This document shows, piece after piece, positions 35,816 to 47,626 of a DNA stretch of 64,000 bases. The translations under genes were made by a program, and so were the position numbers. Below the pieces are notes generated by a model that was given only the letters and a program-made list of their open reading frames with translations, was not told where the DNA came from and searched no databases. Position 1 is the first letter of the stretch, and each line of letters opens with the position of its first letter. The stretch is from NCBI RefSeq assembly GCF_009727055.1, contig NC_052354.1, positions 55,743,373 to 55,807,372 on the forward strand, given 5' to 3'. The stretch is from Benincasa hispida. Its lineage: Eukaryota; Streptophyta; Magnoliopsida; Cucurbitales; Cucurbitaceae.

Positions 35816-37130
35816 ATGAGTTCGTTGAAGCTTACTGCCGTTCCGATGGTCGGATTCATCTTCTTGATTCTTCTTCAATTGGCTCACGCCCACTCTCACG
35901 ATATTTCTCCGACGCCGGCGGGTCCTTCTAACGACGGTGAGTTACCGGCGGTATTACAAATTTGATCACATGGTTTGGTTTCGTTACTGAGATTTTGAAA
36001 TTATTACCACTTATTTTCAATTTAGTTCTTCAATCTAATTTCTGAAATGTGAATTTAGTTTTAATCGGGTATGTTAGATCTGAAATTTTGTTCGTTTGGT
36101 TTTATAACTTAGTTCAATTTTATAAATTTTCTTTATGTTTTAACATTTGATATTACAAATTTAAAAGACTGTTTCTAATAGGAAAATGGTTTTAAATGTT
36201 AAAATTATTTTTAAATATAGCAACATCTGTCTATCACCCTTTCTCACTAATTAACCGTAATATGTTGTTATATTTATAAATATTTTGATTACGTTTTTTA
36301 TTTAAAAACAAATTTTTTATAAGACAAAAATGGTTTTAATTCTTTCAAAAATATTTATAGATGTAATAAAGTTTTGTTATTGTTATATTTTTAAAAAGGA
36401 TTGTTGTATGATATGATAAAAATTATTGTCCTATAAAAATCATGAGTTAAAATCATTCTTATCATATTTAACTAGTTAAAAGTTTTTTTAAAAAAAAATG
36501 TTAAAATTATCCTTATCAAGTTTAAAACCACTTATCAACCTTTAATCACTAAAAATCAATTTAATATTATATTTTTAAATGTATTTTCGGACTAATAAAA
36601 CTATTTTAAATTATTAAAAACATTTTTCAACCATCTAAAAATAAAAATATAAAAAGCGATTTTAACTATTTTAAATTATACTTGAATTACTCCTAAACTT
36701 AATTAATTGATTGATTAAATTAAATTGTATTAGTATTATTAGGATAATCGCTTTAAATGACAAATATAGTAAAATGACACTGAATTATTAGTAATAAATA
36801 CTTATAGACATCTATTAGCATTGATAAGAATATTTTTAAATATAACAAAATTAATTTATTTATTTATAGAGGTATCTTTTTAAATATAAAAAAAAAATCT
36901 AAATTTTATAGGAAAAAGTTTCAAAATACAAACACTTTTGAAACTTTTGGCTATAAAATAGAATTTTTTTTTTTCTATTTATAAGAATTTCTCATTTATT
37001 TAAATATAAAAAAAAAATGTGACCATGTAATATTTGCGGTATTATTATCGTTGCAGGAGCTGCAATTGACCAAGGGATTGCGTATGTTCTTCTTCTAGTT
37101 GCTCTTGTTGTTACTTACATCATCCATTAA
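35816..37130 (+). CDS. arabinogalactan peptide, GPI-anchored (AGP16/20/22/41 type)
   Basis: Two exons, 35816-35936 and 37057-37130, with a 1120-bp intron (GTGAGT...TTGCAG) splitting codon 41; 64 residues in all. Residues 1-25 are a signal peptide (hydrophobic VGFIFLILLQLAHA, cleavage after Ala25). The mature peptide is about HSHDISPTPAGPS, with Ser/Thr-Pro and Gly-Pro pairs that plants hydroxylate and load with arabinogalactan. The tail GAAIDQGIAYVLLLVALVV and the final TYIIH form the GPI-anchor signal conserved in this family, with the cleavage site near residues 38-40. The product is a wall/plasma-membrane proteoglycan. The gene would be missed without splicing, since each exon is too short to stand out. 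Confidence 0.9.
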
Positions 37131-38814
37131 TAATTGTTATGGAGTGGTCTCAGTGATTCAAATTATTTTGGCTTCCATATTTAATTTACCCCCTTTTTTT
37201 TCTTTTTTGTAGTTTTTTCTCCGTTTATTGATGTAAAAATTGCGTTAGAATTTTGAAATTCATTATTATTCTTTTTACTTAAATTGAATATAATTCAATA
37301 TCTTAGTTCGTTGATGATTAAAATGGATTGAATTAAAGTAAAGGAGATTGGTTCTAATATTACAATTATTATTTTTTTCTCAAGAGAACAATTAAATGAA
37401 AACTAAACTATTTTAAAAAATAGTAAGAAAAGAATTGTCTGATTGAATAATTTAGTAAGATCATTTAGATATAAATGCATCAAATATTTTCCTACTCCAA
37501 AATTAAAGTTATTTATACTAAAGTTCATTATTGTTGAAATAGATTAATGACCTAATTTTTAAATGGAACTCGATGAAAAGTTAGTGGATTTTATAATACG
37601 ATCCTAATTATAAACATGATTTAGTTATATACTCTCCATCAAAATAATATAAAAATAGACATAATATATTTATAAAATTGAATATAAACTATTACCAACT
37701 AACTTATGACGTGTTTCTTATGTATAATTATTATTTTATAATATCATATAATTATAAATAAAATATCATATGCATTAAACTAATAGAATATTATGTGCAT
37801 TAAATTTTTCTATTTTGTTCTCTTTCAAATTCAAAATCATGAGGTAATGGAAAGAAAAATATTATTTTCAACTCAATGAAGCCGACAATAAATTAATATA
37901 ATTATAATGAAATTTTATTGATAAATTAATCATAATTATTCCTAATTATAAATATAATTAAATTACTCTTGATTACGTTTTTATGTTAAAATTCATAAAT
38001 TTTTCTCTAAAACAACAACAATAAAATTAAATAACCTTCCCTTATTAATATTTTATGTATCTTAATTACATATTAAAAAATAAACCTTAAATATCAATGC
38101 AAAGATTTTTCACATTATCATTCATTTATAACATATGTTATTTGAGAGAGATCTGAAAAAATAAATTTTCATGTATTCGTATATGTGTTTAACTAAATAT
38201 TAATCAACAACAAACTACTATTTATTTATTTATATATATAAAATTATGTAATTATTAATTTTAATATTATATGATTCATAAGATAAATAAACATTTTTAT
38301 CTCAATGACTTAAAAGAAATTAACATTTAGATTTATTGTGATCTATTGTTTATAATTCGAATTATCACATATGATTGGATAAAAACTTCATACTTACTTC
38401 ATACTTAATCCCTAACAGTAGAACTATTTAAAAAAAAATTAATAAATTATATAGACCAAATATAAACTAACCATATAATATACTACATATTTCTTATTTA
38501 TTTTATTTTTTAAAAGATTAATTGAATTCATAACTTGATATAATATATTTTAAATCTTTTTTATTTTATTTTAATATAATTATATATTTAAAATTTCAAT
38601 GAAAATATAAAAATTTTGTTTCAAAATTATCACATAATCTAAAAATAATTGTGAATCCAAAAATAATTTTAAAAACCATAATTCACATTGTGTACCAGAT
38701 ACGTATTTGCCAAAGTCAATATGGATCTAAAAACATACTGCAGAATCCGCATTATGAACCAAAATTCACACAGTACAAAACAGGAAAAATTAAAAGGATA
38801 TTGTCCTTTTAGAA
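37131..38814. other. AT-rich spacer
   Basis: Downstream of the AG-peptide gene; probable 3' untranslated region to about 37350, then very AT-rich sequence with short runs of A or T. No gene or clear element is visible. Confidence 0.5.
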
Positions 38815-39394
38815 ACTATTTAGGAAAATATTGTTGTTTTCAAACTATTTGTAAAAATATTGTTTTTTTCTTTTTAAATAAGTCGAGGGTTGAAAATTAG
38901 ACCTAGATAGGTCGAATTTTGAACCATCAACCTTCCCCTTTCGCTTTTCATTTGTAGGTCGAACTTTGAACCCTCGACCTTGCCCCTCATATTATTATTG
39001 AGTCTGTTTAATTATCATTCCGGAGACATTCTTCTATCAAAAGATCGTATTTCTAATTTTTCATAAGGTTCCCATGGAATTCCTTCCAAATCTTGTTAAA
39101 TATTTTTTACGGATTTTGTCATCTCAACAAGTCTGACTAAATAACGAGTTAATGAATCTCCTTCTTTTTACCACTAAACTTCCCAATCAAATTCGAGAGC
39201 AAGAATATGAGAGAGAGCGAGAGCAAAATAGCGAGATTTTGATAGAGAGCGAGAATACCGTACAAATTTTCTTTTTTTCTTTTTTAATTATTACACATTC
39301 CACCTTCTTCTTTATTTCTTCCTTTTTTTCCATTTTATAACAACAATTTCTAAAAATATTTTATTATTTTATTTAAACTCTAAAAAGAATAAAT

Positions 39395-41513
39395 TTAAAA
39401 AAAATAATATCTCATAAAAATAAAAAAATGTAAATTAAATATCTCATTTATATAAAAATAATTACAAAAATCAATGTGTCCCACAAGGCGGACGTCGTGG
39501 ATTTCGAGCTGGTTGTTGTCGTCGACTTCGAACTTGAGGTTGCTCGAGTTCTTCTTGATGTTGCTCTGGTACCTCTGCAGGTGCTTCATAATATAAATAT
39601 TCATTATGCTCTCCACGACCCCGACCATGTCCATTCACGTATCAAGACGAAGGACCAACCTCTGAGTTATAATGTCCTGAACCAAATGCTGGCATCATCA
39701 TCATCAAACTAACATAATCAGTTTGACTCTGCGTCTGCATCATAGGGGGCAACTCTTCCACATTATGTGCAACCTCATCAAACTCATTATCTTCCCGAAC
39801 AGGTCCTCTACGTCTAGGAGCTGGTGAAGGAACAATAGGTATATCATACATATAATGAATTTCCTCCATATAGCTTTGGTTGTCACTACATATAGCAATA
39901 ACCTGGTTCAGATCATTCGCGACCTCACGGAGTCTGCTGTTGTTCGATCTCTGTGAATTATAAAACAATTAGACAATATTTAAAATAAATTTAAATTAAA
40001 AATAATTAGATAATGTTCAATCATTTACCAGATGACCCACAACTACTCCCGGACGAGTGACGTAGCGTCTTGTGATATTATTATACCAATGAATATATTT
40101 TGGAGTGACATATGTATCAAACAGTTCAAAAGAAACCCTCACTGCAATAAACCTTGCACGATAGTGCCATCGCACTACCAAACGTGCAACTTTTTCGAAT
40201 CAATCTACAGTCCTTTGGTCAATATCATGCAGTACGGGTTCAGTATTACAAGGCAATGGGACATCCTGCTGAAAACCGAATTGTCTCATCACCTTGTCAG
40301 GAAGATGTCACTCACCTTGTCAGGAAGATGTCACTCACCAATGTGAAAACATATGAGAGGACTCATCGTTCGCCATATGTTTTGACCATTTGTACAAAAA
40401 TTAGGCAAAGTATGCATAATAATTTTGTACGGCTCCCAAATAACCTGAAACACAAAATATTATATTAGATAATATTAAAGACAAATACAATAAAAATGTG
40501 TATAAAATAATCGATTAGGTTTAGTGTAATGTACCTGTTCAGGTTGAAGCAGATCAAACATGTATCTATACTGGCTGACTACATGTGTGGCTGTCCTAGT
40601 CACACAAAATTTGTCTCTCCAACCTAAAATTTTAAATTGATAATTTAGAAATTTAAATTATGATATAAAAATTAAATTTGAATTAAAACAACATAACGAG
40701 AACCGTAGGCTCATCCAATAACTGAGCATCATTAACATGTTGTAGCTGTGGAGCCATTGTTGGAAAGCTCCCAAGTCCATAGTTGCAAAAGTATGAAAGG
40801 CCAAACTAATCTCTCGAACCTCAAGTCTTGTTACTTTGCATAGTTGTTTATACAACCATGCCAAGCATGCTCCACCCCACGAATACCATCCCGCGTCATG
40901 GAGGTTAACTAACAGTGGCAGGAACATCAAGTGAAACAAAATGACTTATTTATCTGAAAACATACTTCACCCATTATTTGTAGTATATATATGTCGCACA
41001 TGTCTTATTACAGTTTTCTCATCTGCATCATCTGTGAGCTCGCCGAAATTGTGTTCCTAACCATATTAAACTTAACCTCGATTTTTAATCTTGTCGCAGG
41101 TGGGGTCGCACCGAGGTACAGTTGACAACCTTCTAACTAGTCATCGTACATCACTCCGGTGACCGGCTCACCTCAACAGGTAACCCCAAACAACACTTTT
41201 ATGTCTTGTAGAGTGATAGTGACTCTTCAACAGACAATATTGGAATGTATGCGTCTCAAGCCTTCATCTTTTCGACCAAGCTTGTGATCAGGATTTCAGT
41301 CAACTGAAATAAATTCTTATCTGGCAACCCCATCGAATCTAGATTATGCGCAGTATCGGTAGTATCGAGGGTGGAGTGGGATAGTGCCTGGGAGAACTGT
41401 CTCTCAACGCCTGCAAGAATTTCATCCAGTGTACGATCTCGTCATAGCAACAGATAGTCGATCAATAACTGATCGTACACACATCGGATAACAGGTCTGG
41501 GTTTCAAAGCCAT
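39395..41513 (-). pseudogene. plant mobile domain (PMD/MAIN-like) gene, broken
   Basis: From the ATG at 41513 the start MALKPRPVIR leads to a degenerate PMD: a stretch near 41200 resembles the motif VTLQDV-LLGLPV, and 40939-40658 gives WYSWGGACLAWLYKQLC, the heart of the domain. A hydrophilic C-terminal tail with RRRGPVREDN lies at 39968-39642. There are stops and shifts throughout. PMD proteins occur as cellular factors (MAIN, MAIL1) and as passengers of retroelements and MULEs; here the neighbour is a MULE transposase, so it is the passenger type. Similar genes are often mislabelled phosphatase 7 long form. Confidence 0.65.
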
Positions 41514-41699
41514 GATCTGGAAAAAAAATATATTTAATTTCTCAATTAAAAAAATATTTGTTTCTCAATTAGAAGATATGTACATAATTAAAATAATAAT
41601 GTACAACTTTTTATATTAAAAATTGAATATACAATAATTTATTTACTTTCTATAGAAATATATATATATATATATGTGTATGTGTGTGTGTGTGTGTGA

Positions 41700-41820
41700 C
41701 CAATGAGAAAAAAAGCTAGTAATCGAGATTGAGAGAGCGAGATTGAGAGAGCGAGATTGTAGGAGAGAGCGAGATTGAGAGAGCGAGATAGCCTTCACTT
41801 TATTTACTTTCCATAGAGAA
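41700..41820 (+). repeat. internal copy of the MULE terminal-repeat segment
   Basis: GAGAGAGCGAGATTG repeated three to four times, followed by CACTTTATTTACTTTCCATAG, matches the reverse complement of 45440-45520 near the right end. It lies between the transposase and the PMD gene. A (TA)n(TG)n microsatellite adjoins it (41659-41699). The PMD side and the MURA side may therefore once have been separate elements. Confidence 0.6.
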
Positions 41821-42109
41821 AAAAAGCTAATAATCATGACCAATGAGAAAAAAAGCTAATAATCATTAATGGAAAAATGATAACAATAATAGAATTTGTC
41901 CTAACTGGGTACGAAATCCACAACAATAACAAATATATTAAAATTGAAATTGAATAGTAGAGAAAAGTGTGAGGGTAGAGAATAATGTAAAACTTTGTTA
42001 ATTACAATAAAAAAAATTGAATATACAATAGATTATTATAAAAAAAAAATTGAATATACAATAAAATGAATATATAATAAAAATTATTTATTTTTCAATC
42101 TCTAACTAT

Positions 42110-44283
42110 CTGGAGCCCGTCTTAGTAACGAAGGACACTTTCTTCGATTATGTCATAACTGGTTACAAAATCCACATCGTTGTCAAGTGGCTGGTTCTGT
42201 CCAATCCATCTCGTTGTGATAACGTGAACTTTTCGGTCTACCAGGTTTTCTCAACAACGATGGATCAGAATGTAAGACGAACATATTAGGGTGCGTGATC
42301 CAGTAATCTTCATGCGGTACAGGTTGAAATTGAGGAGAGTAACATTCAACAAACGTTGACAATTTGTAGTAGTCCTCAATAAAATCTTCGTAGTTCATGT
42401 TAAAATGTGAGCAAACAGCCATAAAATGCGAGCATGGAATGCCGAATGCTTACCACTTGTTACATGAACAGTACCACTCGGACCTGTTTAGCCTCAATAT
42501 TTGAACGTTTCCTCCTTTGGCATTGAGACTATGACGTCCGGTCTTGACATGAAACACACCTTCATACCGATCGTATGATTGTACTTCATGTTTACTAGAT
42601 CCTGCAGCCCATTTATTTATTTTGTCGTGTGCGTATCTGGATTTTTACTCCACTTAGTATTATAAAATATGTTTGAAATAAATTATTAATAAAAAATATA
42701 TACAAATAATAATATTACCGAGTGTATTTATCTTGACACTCCAATTTATCCCTTATTTATTCTCTTCTTTTCTCGAAATAGTTCACACATTTGAAGAATG
42801 TTATCTGAGCAAGAGCATTTATAGGCAACATTCGAGCTCTTTTGAGGACTCCATTTATGCCCTCGGATAGATTTGTCGTCATCCACTCATATCTGAATCC
42901 TCCATCACGTGCTTGAGTCCATTGCTTTAAACTAATATTGTCAAAAAAACTAAGACAACTTCGATTTATTCCTTTGATATCTTCAATTGCTTTGTTGAAC
43001 TTTTGAATTTGAAACTGACACCCGGCATGATAAACATATTTTTTTAATGAATTAAATTTATACTTTTTAGTGAAGTTGCTGACGATATGTCGTAAGCAGA
43101 AACGATTATGACATTTCGGTCCCGTCCAACCATTTGCTGGATTGTTCACTGCTGGTGTTTTAGGAACCATCCCCATGAGTCTGTGGACTCGCAACGACAA
43201 ACATAAGTAGAAGTAGATGGCCGTTCGAGTCAACTGATGTAGCAATCGACATTTTACTCTATATTTGTCGTACAAGTGTGTACTATCTATCTGAATGATC
43301 GACCGACATTTATTAAAAGCTTCTATACAAGGACCAAATGCCCAAAATACAGAAGTTAGGATAACATGGCCTTCAGTAAGCGTTTAACTCTCCACTCCAC
43401 ACGTGTTCCAGGATTGGTCTGCTTAACCATATATAACCACCTGGGCAACAATTTGTAAGACTCATCCCAATCACCGAACACTTTAAGCCAACGCTTTTCT
43501 TTTTCCCTCCCATACCCTATGGTAAGGAACATGATATCCAAACTTTGATTTGATGTCGGACTGCAGTTGTGCCACACCGATAGATGGTTTTTCTCTTACG
43601 GTGTCACAAAACTCCAGTGCAATCATTGATAAATCCAATTGCACGTGACTTTGACTTAGTTCTGAATAAAAACATGTATGTTGCTCATCATACTTAGTGA
43701 TCTCGAACAAGCCATGCGATTTTTTATTTATTGCTCGAAGTCTCCACTTGCAACCTTCCTCCCACTTCTTACACCGAATTGTCCAAATCGTCAATATAGA
43801 TTCAACAATCTCGTATGGTGTGTGACACTTTATTGCAAAACATTTGACCGCATATTGTAGCATTTCCTTGTCTCGACAAATCATCCCTTTAAACAATTGC
43901 ATATTGTCAACGTCCACATGAGCTACAATTAGGTCATGTTCCCGAATACTATCAAGTATATTCATATCCAAATCATTGAATGTATCTGAAAGCATCTCAT
44001 GTTCACGACCATCGAAATCCAACTCTTCAAATTCATCATTCGTTTCTGTTCTGAAGTTTCTGTACATGTTGTTATCCACCATATATTCATTATCACATGG
44101 CGATGCAACTGACTCTGGATCAGGATCGATAGATTGAGTTGGATCTTCAAACTGGTTAAATGATGTATTAAGATCTACCCCTATCCTATTTACATTTATA
44201 TACAAATGCACTACATTTGGCACTGACATTGCCATTGAGAACATTAAGTTCATAGCTTGTGCATTCGAAATAGGGAATGACAT
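42110..44283 (-). pseudogene. MURA-type MULE transposase, catalytic core deleted
   Basis: The N-terminal part (44283-43483) has a long acidic lead and the MuDR DNA-binding domain: FKGMICRDKEMLQ, then CKKWEEGCKWRLRA and a His-Cys pair (HTC). After a frameshift come DESYKLLPRWL and, at 43275-42757, the DDE-flanking block with FCLRHIVSNF, HAGCQFQIQKFN and YEWMTTNLSEGIN. Between YDKYR and NNPANGWT the family normally has about 60-70 residues holding two catalytic acids; these are gone. The SWIM finger (CSCNKW...CSH) has a stop at 42450-42452, and the C-terminal zinc knuckle (42180-42130) also has stops. It cannot work. Confidence 0.8.
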
Positions 44284-44477
44284 ATATCTTATTGATCCTG
44301 ATGGTTCTAGATTGGGATGTCTATATATTATTTCTTTGCTCTCATATCTACACTAAGTAACATCCCAACCATTTGCATAAATTGTTCAAATACAATTCCA
44401 CTGTTCACATTTATGGTAAAACTCCAAACATATTACCATTTGTAAACAACAAAAATCCCAAACATTTGTCTGACATT

Positions 44478-44509
<32 letters not shown>

Positions 44510-45434
44510 CAAAAAAAAAAAGACAAACATCAATTTTTGTTTTATACTTTTTTAATAATATTTTTTAGTTTATAAACATAAACTTTTTAAGTTTTATGAA
44601 CATCAACTTTTTAAATATAAAAATAAATTAAATTTTTTATAACTATTTTTAAAATAACAACAAATTAAACTTTTCAAATTAAAATGAGTAAGGTTTTTAA
44701 AACTATTTTTTTAAATTTAATACAAAATAGAAATTAAATTAAATTAAATATTTTCAAACTATTTTAAACTATATTTTCAAAATTAATACTAGAAAATATC
44801 AACTTATCACAATAAACCTAACAACAATAATTTTCATATGAATAAACTAAAAATTTCAAACTATATTAAACTTTTGAAACTATACTAAACTTAGTTAACT
44901 ATCACAATAATTTTGTATTAAACTATAAATATCAACTTCTCAAACATAACAATAAACTAAACATTTTAACAAACATTTTAACACTATAAACATCAAAGAC
45001 GGTAATTGTTCACTATTTTTTCCTATTATTTGTTATCGGACAACAATTACAATTTTTTTTTAAAAAAAATAATATAAGAACAAAAATAAAATTTATAATT
45101 ATTCTTAAAAAATAAAAATTTAGTAGAGTAACGAACCAATATAGTTGCGTGCGAATAATTTGTGTTAAACGAAATACAAGAAGAGAAATGGAAATGAAAA
45201 TGGGAGAAAAGAAGAGAAATGGAAATGAAAATGGGAGAAAATGAAGATGATTTCAAAGGCTTATTTCCAAAGAGCAAAATCAAGGGAAGGTGGTTTAAAA
45301 GGATGTAGGTCTAGTGTTAACACTTGACTCACGGGTTTGGGGTGATTGAAAAGGCATTAAGACTATGGCAGACGGGTATGAATACGTCAATGAATGCATA
45401 GAAAGACTTAGTCAATCTTAATATATGCACTTTT
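44284..45434. other. AT-rich inner flank of the MULE
   Basis: No gene. A 40-bp A-rich run lies at 44482-44521, and a 32-bp unit (GAGAAATGGAAATGAAAATG...) is repeated twice in tandem at 45180-45240. Confidence 0.5.
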
Positions 45435-45879
45435 TCAGAATTATGGAAAGTAAATAAAGTGAAGAGACCGCGTTTAATCCATGTGACAAACTCAATCTCG
45501 CTCTCCTACAATCTCGCTCTCTCTTACAATCTGCTTTATATTAGCGAGATTTTCGTATTATTTACAAGTTGTTCTCAACGTTCGACCTCTACATTAGTCG
45601 AATCCTCAACCCTCAACTTATAGCTTTAAAGTCTCAAAACAACAATATCAACCATAACAACAATATTAACCATAACAACAATATTAATATTAAAGGTTGA
45701 AAACCATGCCTTTTTCAACTATTTCTTAAATACGTAAAGATCCATACACTTTTTACAACTCAACCGCCCTTCATTTCTTCATCTGAATCCCAAATCCCAC
45801 AATATTCACACACGCCAAACAAAACAACTGCCAAAATCCACCAAAACGCGAGTTTGTTAAACGGTTTCGATATCAAATC

Positions 45880-46317
45880 TCACTTCCCCGATCTGCCTCG
45901 AAGCTTCACGCCCAAGACCTTCTCCATCTTCGCCAAAACCGCCTGATTCGGAACCGCCTTCCCGTTCTCATACTCTTGAACAACCTGAGTCCTCTCGTTT
46001 ATCTGTTTCGCCAATTCCGCCTGGCTCATCTTCTTCTCCAGTCGAGCCTTCTGAATCGCCAGTCTCACCTCCGCCGCTACGCGGTCCAGCGCCGCCGGCT
46101 CGGTCAACTCGTCTAGCTTCCTCGCGTTCACTGGCGCCGCGGCGGCTTTCTTGTTCGAACCGGCGTCGAATTTCTTCACCGTCTGCACCGCTGCGCCGGA
46201 TCGAATCGCTTGGTTAACGGCCTTCGGATCGCGAAGGGCCTGAGCCTTCGGCTTCGCCTTGTGGAGAACCACGGGCTCCCAATCTTGAGCTATGGCTCCG
46301 GGGAATCGGCTCGGCAT
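45880..46317 (-). CDS. MBF1C: multiprotein-bridging factor 1c, transcriptional coactivator
   Basis: A 145-residue intronless gene. MBF1 bridges TATA-binding protein and gene-specific activators. MBF1c is the stress-induced branch in plants and takes part in heat tolerance. Visible are the N-terminal MBF1 domain (residues about 1-70; DWEPVVLHK at 12-20, DPKAVN at 30-35, VQTVKKFDAGSNKK at 44-57), the helix-turn-helix domain (about 84-138; RLEKKMSQAELAKQINERTQ) and the ending KVLGVKLRG. The length and lack of introns fit MBF1c, since the a/b forms are usually 142 residues and split by introns. An alanine-rich insert (AAAAPV, 58-63) is local. GC content is far above the surroundings. The start codon is the first ATG of the conserved MPSR start. 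Confidence 0.95.
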   Translation of the reverse strand: MPSRFPGAIAQDWEPVVLHKAKPKAQALRDPKAVNQAIRSGAAVQTVKKFDAGSNKKAAAAPVNARKLDELTEPAALDRVAAEVRLAIQKARLEKKMSQAELAKQINERTQVVQEYENGKAVPNQAVLAKMEKVLGVKLRGRSGK

Positions 46318-46400
46318 TGTTGTTGAGAATTTTTAAGCAGGGGAAATTAGAGAGAAGAATCGAATTGGATGAATTGGCCGGAACGTAACTTGGGAAGATG

Positions 46401-46512
46401 GATTATATAGAGATATAAAGGATTGGTTCTCTGGAAAGTTCTTGCCCGCTTTGGACTGCCCGATTGTTTCTCGAACGTTCTTGAGATATCTATTCGAAGA
46501 TGATGACGTGGC
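46401..46512 (-). promoter_or_regulatory. MBF1c promoter: TATA box, heat-shock element and ABRE-like site
   Basis: Upstream of the gene (higher coordinates): TATA-like ATTATATAG at 46402-46410; a GAAnnTTC pair at 46434-46441; and at 46468-46485 a run TTCtcGAAcgTTCttGAG, i.e. four alternating heat-shock units with the last imperfect. GACGTGGC at 46505-46512 has an ACGT core of the ABRE/G-box type. This fits the known heat and ABA response of MBF1c. The assignment is by motif only. Confidence 0.75.
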
Positions 46513-47403
46513 ACGTTTGTTCGTATCTATTCGTTGGGGTCTTTTTTTTGGGGGGGGTCAAATGTGGAATTGAGATGCATGCGTGGCAAGGATTTTTTTT
46601 TTTAAGGTAAAATTACATTTTTAGATTTTTGACTTGTCAAATTTATTTTGATTTTGATTTTTAATAAATAGATATAAATAAAAATATTTGTATGAGTCCA
46701 CAATCTTTGTTGTAAAATTGTAAAATAAATTGAGGATAATATTGCATAAGAAGAATGAAAAAAATACACAATAATCTTACTTGGAAAATCTCTAAATAAA
46801 TTAAGATAAAAAATCATTGACAATGATAAAATAATTTCACTATATAAAATAGGATCTACTAACCGTGTTTCTTATAAGAGAATATTAAACTTTCTTATAA
46901 GAATAAACTCTCATTATTTTATCTCATACTTTACTCGCTTGTTCGAGATTTTAGGATGGTTTGGTAATCATAAGTTCAGTCCAGAAAATTTGACCATCAA
47001 GCACAATGACTTCATATGTACCTTGATAAATGTGAATGACCCAACGAATTCAAATTGTCTTTGATCAAGGTGAAATATTTAATGACCGAACAAAGTATAT
47101 GATTCAATGGTCTAAAATTATCTTCTAATAAACTTCTTAAATAATAGGAAATCTTTTTGAAACACCATACAATATTATTTAACAATCGTTGAGTTGCATC
47201 CCTTTTATACATTTCCAATTAAGCGGCCTAACCTCATTTGTCTCGAGGGACTCTTATATATATCTTTTTAGTGCAGTTAGGATGAGCTCTATATATATTT
47301 GCTAAGTACGGTACTTGTAAAATGGTTAATTTCAATATATATCATGCTTTTAACATGAAATGAAACTCGATTAATATATGATAGCCGACTGAATGAAAAT
47401 TTA
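46513..47403. other. spacer upstream of MBF1c
   Basis: No gene seen. Poly-T and poly-G runs lie near 46540-46600. The rest is AT-rich without recognised repeats. Confidence 0.5.
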
Positions 47404-47405
47404 TA

Positions 47406-47624
47406 AAACTCTAATCTTAACATAATTTTGTTTTGACAAGTGTTATAACGTCTATTTTAATAGATTTTCAATATTTGATAATTTATAATTTCAAGATATA
47501 TCCAACTAGTCGTTAAACATATACATGTTGTGTTTTGTCGACAATTAATTATCAAATATTGAAAATCTATTAAAGTAGACATTATAACACTTGTTAAAAC
47601 AAAATTATGTTAAGACTAGAGTTT
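47406..47624. mobile_element. 219-bp hairpin MITE
   Basis: The left arm (47406-47484) and right arm (47548-47624) are close to perfect reverse complements: AAACTCTAATCTTAACATAA... pairs with ...TTATGTTAAGACTAGAGTTT. A loop of about 60 bases lies between them. TA flanks both ends (47404-47405 and 47625-47626), so a Tc1/mariner (Stowaway-like) origin is possible. The near-perfect stem implies youth, and a transcript would fold into a long hairpin. Confidence 0.75.
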
Positions 47625-47626
47625 TA

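Larger units (their letters stand above)
38815..45700 (-). mobile_element. decayed Mutator-like element with transposase and plant mobile domain gene
   Basis: Minus-strand order: MURA-type transposase (44283-42110), then a plant mobile domain gene (41513-39395). The outer flanks resemble each other in inverted orientation: ATATTGTTGTTTT, AAGTCGAGGGTTGA and GAGCGAGA words on the left (about 38830-39250) against AAGTTGAGGGTTGA and GAGAGCGAGATTG on the right (reverse complement of about 45700-45440). The joint presence of MURA and a PMD-C gene is known for some plant MULEs. Termini are not base-exact and no 9-bp target duplication was found. Confidence 0.55.
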
